Positions 14,789-19,095 of a stretch of 19,095 nucleotides of DNA are shown here, in pieces (the first letter of the stretch is position 1; every line of letters begins with the position of its first letter). The stretch is from Flemingiibacterium sp045649205. Its GTDB lineage: Bacteria > Bacillota > Clostridia > Oscillospirales > CAG-272. The DNA lies in contig JAZRPJ010000022.1 in NCBI GenBank assembly GCA_045649205.1, forward strand, positions 1 to 19,095. The letters are read 5' to 3'. A program made the position numbers and the translations under genes. Under the pieces are notes generated by a model. That model was given only the letters and a program-made list of their open reading frames with translations, ran no database searches and was not told where the DNA came from.

Positions 14789-16471
14789 TTAATTTTGAAT
14801 GATAAGCGTAGTAAGTGTTTTTCTCTGCCCTTCGGTGGGCGGCTTCAGCTTGCCGTTATTTAGAAGCTCAACGATGCAATGAAGTAAAAACCACCCATCG
14901 GAGTTGAAAATAAATTGTAATTCATATTCTTTCACTTTACGAAGATGTTTAGGAACGGAATCCAATACCGCATCGGTATAAGGCGCTTTTATTGCATCAA
15001 ATTTGTCCTTGTGTTTTGCCTTAATCTTCTCGCCGATTGCAAGGAGCTTGTCTTTAATATCCTTACTTGCGAGTGTTACAATCTGCCATGAGGATTTAAA
15101 ATATCCGTCATAATTTCCGTTGGTTTTGATATAACCAAGCTCGGATAGCCAAGCGTACTCATCCTTTGAAAGATCAGCCTCCTCGCTTTCGCGCCTTTCA
15201 AGCGATAAAACGCGGTCAACATTTTCTTCATACATTTTGCTGACACTCATTCTTTTTTCGGACCATTCTGTATCAAGCTGCCAAAACGAAATATTCCCCA
15301 CAGAATACTGTTTGTTCGGATATCTGAACGGTCCGCACCAGTTTTTCATATATACGTAATCTTCCGGAAGAATCATATTATCGGGAACAACGGCTGCGTG
15401 ACAAATATTATGAGCACCATCCGGGCGGATAGTCGCAACCTCTTCAAAGGATATTTTATCGTCCACCAATTGCCCGCCGGATTCTGCTGCAATATAAGGG
15501 ATAAGCGCCCACAGAAGGAAGTTGTGATCTGCGCGAGTACTTTCCGTCAAGGTAATCGGTTTATCTGTCTGTCCGCACCAAATATCGGAATGGTCAAGTA
15601 GTCCAGATGCACTCAGTTCATCGTAAAGCTCATTTGCAAATATACCTGCGGCTTTCTTATACATCGCATCCTGCATTGTGAGCAATTCTGCAGTCGGTTC
15701 GCTGATGATGAAATTGACGATATACTTGTCCTTTTGCTCTTTCAAAAAGCTATGCTTTTCAAGAAAATCAACTTCGGTTTCAACATAAACCGGCGAAACT
15801 CCGAGCGCATCTGCAATCTCATTGATAGTTTTTGCCTCATTACGTACGCAGTAACAAATATTCTGCGACAGCGCAGAACGGAAAAATTCATCCAAATTTT
15901 TTGTTCCAGCGGAACCGTTAATTCCGTATGAGTGGAATTTGATAGGATTAAATTTCAGCTCACTTGTTTCTCTCATAGTATCCATACCTCTTTTCAGTTC
16001 TTTTTTCGCTTCAAACAAGTGCCACTTGACAGTACCCAGGGGAATATCTAACTCCTTTGCAATATCGGCTTGCTTAAGTTTTTCAAAATAATACGCAATC
16101 ACGATCTTTCTCTGGAGTTTTGAAAGATACGCAATTTCGCATTGCAGTCGGCGGATAGCGTCAGCATTATCGTCGTCATCAAAAATCGAATTCGGATCGG
16201 CAACAATCTCCGCCACCTCGTCAATAGACACACCTATGACACTTTTAGCGCTGCCGCGGTAATAATTACTGAGCGCATTGTGTGCAATCGTCCAAATAAA
16301 TTTGCTCGCGTCCCCGATATCATCTTTAATAAGAAGTGCACGGAACGCTTTCAGCACGATATCCTGCGAAAGATCCTCGGCGTCATATGCGTTTTTGCAC
16401 CGTTTGAGCGCAAAGCCGAATATGGGTTTCAGATATTCAGTTATGATTTTCTCTGCATCTTGTCTCTTCAC
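14789..16471 (-). CDS. ECF-like sigma factor with long C-terminal extension
   Basis: A 560-residue protein. Residues 8-75 form sigma region 2 (DAEDLSQDIVLKAF at 30-43, FIWTIAHNALSNYYR at 58-72). Residues 105-160 form region 4 (QRKIVIAYYFEKLKQADIAKELDIPLGTVKWHL core, about 120-152). Ordinary ECF factors end near residue 180. Here about 390 more residues follow: a second helix-turn-helix or winged helix (about 205-250, with TINEIADALGVSPVYVETEV) and then a soluble segment of unknown fold to 560. There is no membrane segment and no neighbouring anti-sigma gene, so the extension may hold the control function (inference). The start is GTG with GAGG 9 nt upstream. It has its own promoter and terminator. 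Confidence 0.85.
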   Translation of the reverse strand: MKRQDAEKIITEYLKPIFGFALKRCKNAYDAEDLSQDIVLKAFRALLIKDDIGDASKFIWTIAHNALSNYYRGSAKSVIGVSIDEVAEIVADPNSIFDDDDNADAIRRLQCEIAYLSKLQRKIVIAYYFEKLKQADIAKELDIPLGTVKWHLFEAKKELKRGMDTMRETSELKFNPIKFHSYGINGSAGTKNLDEFFRSALSQNICYCVRNEAKTINEIADALGVSPVYVETEVDFLEKHSFLKEQKDKYIVNFIISEPTAELLTMQDAMYKKAAGIFANELYDELSASGLLDHSDIWCGQTDKPITLTESTRADHNFLLWALIPYIAAESGGQLVDDKISFEEVATIRPDGAHNICHAAVVPDNMILPEDYVYMKNWCGPFRYPNKQYSVGNISFWQLDTEWSEKRMSVSKMYEENVDRVLSLERRESEEADLSKDEYAWLSELGYIKTNGNYDGYFKSSWQIVTLASKDIKDKLLAIGEKIKAKHKDKFDAIKAPYTDAVLDSVPKHLRKVKEYELQFIFNSDGWFLLHCIVELLNNGKLKPPTEGQRKTLTTLIIQN

Positions 16472-16543
16472 TTGTTTGTACCTCGTTGAAAGCTTTCACC
16501 CATATAGACACGGATTTTGAAAAAGGTTGGCGCTTTTAAAATA

Positions 16544-16572
16544 ATTATACCAAAAAAATGTGAATCAGTCTA
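16544..16572 (-). promoter_or_regulatory. Promoter of the sigma-factor gene
   Basis: On minus, TAGACT (16572-16567), a 17-nt spacer and TATAAT (16549-16544), with TGG directly before the -10 box (extended -10). Transcription would start near 16537. A perfect 12-bp palindrome, TGAAAGCTTTCA (16487-16498), lies in the leader just before the ribosome binding site. Confidence 0.65.
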
Positions 16573-16579
16573 CAGCAAA

Positions 16580-16615
16580 ACCGCCGAGAGTCACCGTAAT
16601 GGCACTCTCGGCGGT
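16580..16615 (-). terminator. radA terminator, copy 2 of the repeated hairpin
   Basis: A perfect 12-bp stem, ACCGCCGAGAGT (16580-16591) with ACTCTCGGCGGT (16604-16615), and a 12-nt loop. It begins 4 nt beyond the radA stop; on the minus strand TTTT follows (the last T is the edge of the stem). The loop differs from the copy at 14745-14778 at one base only. Confidence 0.8.
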
Positions 16616-16619
16616 AATA

Positions 16620-18032
16620 TTATGCCTTTTCCCCACTCCAATTAATGCGGTCAAAAATACTCTTTACGGGGATGATCTCTGCCCCGTCGATTTTCAGCGG
16701 TTTTCCCGACTTCTTGCGAAGCTCCACATTTCTCGCCGGAACGATGATCCTGCGAAAACCGAGGCGTATAGCCTCCGAAACACGCTGCTCAAAATTCTGA
16801 ACCGCACGGCACTCACCGGCAAGTCCGATCTCGCCCATGGCAATAATGTCATCAGCCACCGCCTCGTCCTTGATGGAGGAAATGAGCGCCATCGCCACCG
16901 CAAGGTCTGCGGCAGGCTCGTCAATATGTATGCCGCCGATGACGTTGAGATAAGCGTCATTCACCGAGAAACGGTAACCGAGCCGCTTTTCGAGAACGGC
17001 AAGTATCAGGCACATTCTGTTGTAGTCGATACCGTTGGACGTCCGCCTGGGAGAGGGATACGAGGTCTGCGTAACAAGAGCCTGCACTTCGGCGATAATG
17101 GGGCGCGTACCCTCCATAACGCAAACGGCACAGTTCCCTGATACCCCAACCGGTCTGCCCGCGAGCAAAGTTTCCGATGGGTTGTCAACGGGAATCAGCC
17201 CCTCGTCACCCATCTCAAACATACCGATCTCGTTGGTAGAACCGAAACGGTTCTTGATAGCCCTTATAATTCGGTAAGAGCGCAGCTTTTCACCCTCAAA
17301 GTACAAAACCGCATCCACCATGTGCTCAAGCACCTTCGGGCCGGCGATACCGCCCTCTTTGTTGACGTGGCCGACCATGATGACGGAGATACCCTCATTC
17401 TTCGCCTTTGAAATAAAGGCAAGCGCTGATTCGCGAACCTGACTGATACTGCCAGGTGCACCGGCAATGTGCTCGTCATACATGGTCTGAATGGAGTCTA
17501 CAATTATAACATCGGGATGGACCTTGTCGCACATTGGGATAATTTTCCCAACATTTGTTTCAGTCAGTACATAAAGATTGCTTCCGCCGACGCCAAGCCG
17601 CTTTGCGCGTAGCTTAAGCTGTCCCTGGGATTCCTCTCCCGAAACGTATAAAACCTTGCGCTCTACCCCGTTGTCACCGTGAGTCAGTGCGGAGGAAATC
17701 TGCAAGAGCAGAGTTGACTTACCGATACCCGGCTCACCGGCAAGAAGCACCACAGAGCCGTGGACAAGACCTCCGCCGAGTACGCGGTCAAGCTCACCCA
17801 TTCCCGTTCCCGAGCGAATGAATGATGGCAGCTCCAATTCATCAAAGCGGACGATCTCGGATTCATATTCAGGAGCGACACGCTTTATTTTTTGCGACGA
17901 GGCAGAAACGGGGGCAGGAGCTTCCCCCTCCTCGAGAGTGTTCCACGAACCGCAGGATGGACATTTACCGAACCATTTCGGCGTTGTATATCCGCACTCT
18001 GTGCAGGTAAATATGGATTTTGGACTTTTCAT
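16620..18032 (-). CDS. radA: DNA repair protein RadA (Sms)
   Basis: A 470-residue protein with the full RadA layout: four-cysteine zinc finger (Cys10, 13, 24, 27), RecA-like ATPase with Walker A GEPGIGKS (99-106) and Walker B region DVIIVDS (174-180), the RadA-specific KNRFG motif (260-264), and a C-terminal Lon-protease-like domain (about 285-460). RadA is a DnaB-type helicase that promotes branch migration in homologous recombination and repair. The length matches the family (about 455-470). AAGGA lies 8 nt before the ATG and a consensus promoter lies upstream. It is transcribed alone, divergently from the tRNA-Leu gene. Confidence 0.97.
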   Translation of the reverse strand: MKSPKSIFTCTECGYTTPKWFGKCPSCGSWNTLEEGEAPAPVSASSQKIKRVAPEYESEIVRFDELELPSFIRSGTGMGELDRVLGGGLVHGSVVLLAGEPGIGKSTLLLQISSALTHGDNGVERKVLYVSGEESQGQLKLRAKRLGVGGSNLYVLTETNVGKIIPMCDKVHPDVIIVDSIQTMYDEHIAGAPGSISQVRESALAFISKAKNEGISVIMVGHVNKEGGIAGPKVLEHMVDAVLYFEGEKLRSYRIIRAIKNRFGSTNEIGMFEMGDEGLIPVDNPSETLLAGRPVGVSGNCAVCVMEGTRPIIAEVQALVTQTSYPSPRRTSNGIDYNRMCLILAVLEKRLGYRFSVNDAYLNVIGGIHIDEPAADLAVAMALISSIKDEAVADDIIAMGEIGLAGECRAVQNFEQRVSEAIRLGFRRIIVPARNVELRKKSGKPLKIDGAEIIPVKSIFDRINWSGEKA

Positions 18033-18069
18033 AATAAATTTCCTTCGTTAAACTAATCTGCATAAGATA

Positions 18070-18098
18070 ATTATACACTTTTGACGGGAATATGTCAA
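18070..18098 (-). promoter_or_regulatory. Consensus SigA promoter of radA
   Basis: On minus, TTGACA (18098-18093), 17 nt, TATAAT (18075-18070). The core matches the consensus fully. Transcription should start near 18063, about 30 nt before the radA ATG. Confidence 0.9.
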
Positions 18099-18199
18099 GA
18101 GATATAACCCATTAAGTACAAAAAAGTCAGAAATGATAGTGCTTTTTTGGACACCTGAAATAAAACTCAAAAAAACTTTAAAAAAATTCAAAAAACCTA

Positions 18200-18228
18200 T
18201 TGACAAATGGATTCAAATAGTGTATAAT
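18200..18228 (+). promoter_or_regulatory. Consensus SigA promoter of the tRNA-Leu gene
   Basis: TTGACA (18200-18205), 17 nt, TATAAT (18223-18228), with A-rich tracts upstream (18169-18195) resembling an UP element. The start would be near 18235, leaving a leader of about 27 nt before the mature tRNA. Confidence 0.9.
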
Positions 18229-18261
18229 ATAATACGTTGCAGGGCAATAGCTCAGCAATAT

Positions 18262-18346
18262 GCGAGAGTGGCGGAACTGGCAGACGCGCACGTTTGAGGG
18301 GCGTGTAGTTCACACTGTACGGGTTCAAGTCCCGTTTCTCGCACCA
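18262..18346 (+). tRNA. tRNA-Leu (anticodon GAG)
   Basis: A class II tRNA of 85 nt. Acceptor arm GCGAGAG (18262-18268) pairs with TTCTCGC (18336-18342). The anticodon stem is CACGT/GCGTG (one T-G pair) with loop TTGAGGG, giving anticodon GAG at 18296-18298 (reads CUC and CUU). A long variable arm lies at 18306-18318 (AGT-tcac-ACT). The T arm is ACGGG-TTCAAGT-CCCGT (18319-18335). The discriminator base is A and CCA is encoded (18344-18346). Confidence 0.95.
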
Positions 18347-18349
18347 CAG

Positions 18350-18371
18350 ACGCCACACGTTAGTGTGGCGT
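18350..18371 (+). terminator. Terminator between tRNA-Leu and trpS
   Basis: A perfect 9-bp stem, ACGCCACAC (18350-18358) with GTGTGGCGT (18363-18371), loop GTTA, followed by TTTGCTTTA. It begins 3 nt after the CCA. No good promoter is visible between it and trpS, so it may be leaky or act as an attenuator. Confidence 0.8.
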
Positions 18372-18409
18372 TTTGCTTTATAACTACAAGCCGAAAGGAA
18401 ATATATATC

Positions 18410-19095
18410 ATGTCTAAAATCATATTAACAGGCGACCGCCCTACCGGCAAACTTCATATAGGCCATTACGTAGGCTCGCTCCGTCGCCGCGTCGAGCTTC
18501 AGAACAGCGGAATTTACGATAAAACATTTATAATGATAGCAGATGCTCAGGCGCTTACCGATAACGCCGATAACCCGGAAAAAATCCGTCAGAATATAAT
18601 CGAGGTAGCCCTCGATTACCTCTCCTGCGGACTTGACCCCACAAAGTCTACCCTTTTCATTCAGTCGCAGATTCCCGAGCTCTGCGAGCTTTCTTTCTAT
18701 TATATGAATCTTGTGACCGTTTCAAGACTCCAGAGAAACCCCACCGTAAAAGCCGAAATTCAGATGCGTAATTTTGAAACAAGCATCCCCGTAGGCTTCT
18801 TTACATACCCCATCAGCCAGGCAGCAGACATCACCGCATTTAAGGCTACAACAGTGCCCGTAGGCGAGGATCAGCTTCCCATGATCGAGCAGACAAGAGA
18901 GATCGTTCGTAAGTTCAATGACGTCTACGGCGAAGTTCTCATAGAGCCCGATGCACTTCTCCCCACCGATATGGCATCAAGACGCCTCCCCGGCATCGAC
19001 GGCGGCGCGAAAATGTCAAAATCCCTCGGTAACTGCATCTATATCTCAGAGTCCTCTGCAGACCTGAAAACCAAGGTTATGAGTATGTACACCGA
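18410..19095 (+). CDS. trpS: Tryptophan--tRNA ligase TrpS (3' end outside window)
   Basis: The first 228 residues of a class I aminoacyl-tRNA synthetase that charges tRNA-Trp with tryptophan; the full protein is usually about 330 residues. The ATP-binding motif is HIGH at 16-19 (GKLHIGH) and KMSKS is at 201-205 (GAKMSKSLGN). VGEDQLPMIEQTREI lies shortly before, as in TrpS. AAAGGA (18394-18399) lies 10 nt before the ATG. No T-box leader of the kind often found before trpS in Firmicutes is present in the 63 nt after the tRNA gene. The gene is intact up to the right edge. Confidence 0.95.
   Translation, partial: MSKIILTGDRPTGKLHIGHYVGSLRRRVELQNSGIYDKTFIMIADAQALTDNADNPEKIRQNIIEVALDYLSCGLDPTKSTLFIQSQIPELCELSFYYMNLVTVSRLQRNPTVKAEIQMRNFETSIPVGFFTYPISQAADITAFKATTVPVGEDQLPMIEQTREIVRKFNDVYGEVLIEPDALLPTDMASRRLPGIDGGAKMSKSLGNCIYISESSADLKTKVMSMYT

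Noticed and set aside
18119..18149. A/T-only inverted repeat CAAAAAAG/CTTTTTTG between radA and tRNA promoters
   Set aside because: The stem is almost all A-T with a 15-nt loop, and no gene ends there; likely chance in an A/T-rich spacer.
18347..18409. T-box or Trp attenuator before trpS
   Set aside because: Only 63 nt are available and no specifier or T-box core sequence is present; the hairpin is a simple terminator right after the tRNA.
1..19095. CRISPR array, insertion sequence, prophage or restriction system
   Set aside because: No spaced repeat array, transposase, integrase, phage structural gene or methylase/nuclease pair is present.

Overview
The window looks like chromosome of a low-GC Gram-positive anaerobe of the Clostridia, perhaps an uncultured gut or rumen Oscillospiraceae-type lineage (the family is inference). 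The signs are AGGAG-type ribosome binding sites, textbook SigA promoters (TTGACA-N17-TATAAT three times), GTG and TTG starts, a tRNA-Leu with encoded CCA, and Firmicutes-style RadA, MnmM (YtqB-like) and TrpS proteins. No phage, insertion sequence or CRISPR array is visible.

Layout. Positions 1-120 hold a compact multi-hairpin repeat, followed by a strong promoter. Positions 191-3816 (plus strand) form an accessory block: an ankyrin-repeat protein, an RDD-family membrane protein, a membrane-anchored alpha/beta hydrolase of the lipase type, and a lipoprotein flanked by two copies of a 27-nt repeat. A bidirectional terminator at 3877-3903 separates this block from a four-gene minus-strand operon (9789 down to 3910). 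That operon encodes an ABC exporter half, a DUF1854 protein, a second ABC exporter half and a small YcxB-like membrane protein. Both ABC halves carry unusual N-terminal extensions ending in a four-cysteine zinc ribbon. This is the most interesting system here: probably a heterodimeric exporter with a dedicated accessory protein and an unknown substrate.

Positions 10019-10363 encode a small unrecognised protein. Positions 10464-13713 form a sugar operon (Gfo/Idh/MocA dehydrogenase, sugar-phosphate-isomerase/epimerase-like TIM barrel, second Gfo/Idh/MocA dehydrogenase). It has a perfect SigA promoter and a folded 5' leader that starts at the predicted +1. The gene content suggests oxidation, rearrangement and reduction of a sugar or cyclitol through a keto intermediate. 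Next come a tRNA-modifying methyltransferase (MnmM) and a coupled small hypothetical gene.

Positions 14789-16471 (minus) encode a 560-residue ECF-like sigma factor with a very long C-terminal extension. It lies between two nearly identical 35-nt terminator hairpins, of which the second ends radA (16620-18032, minus). On the plus strand a consensus promoter drives tRNA-Leu(GAG), followed by a terminator hairpin and then trpS, which runs off the right edge.

There is no gene-free stretch longer than 300 bases. The largest gaps (9790-10018, 10364-10575, 18033-18261, about 210-230 nt each) hold promoters and hairpins.
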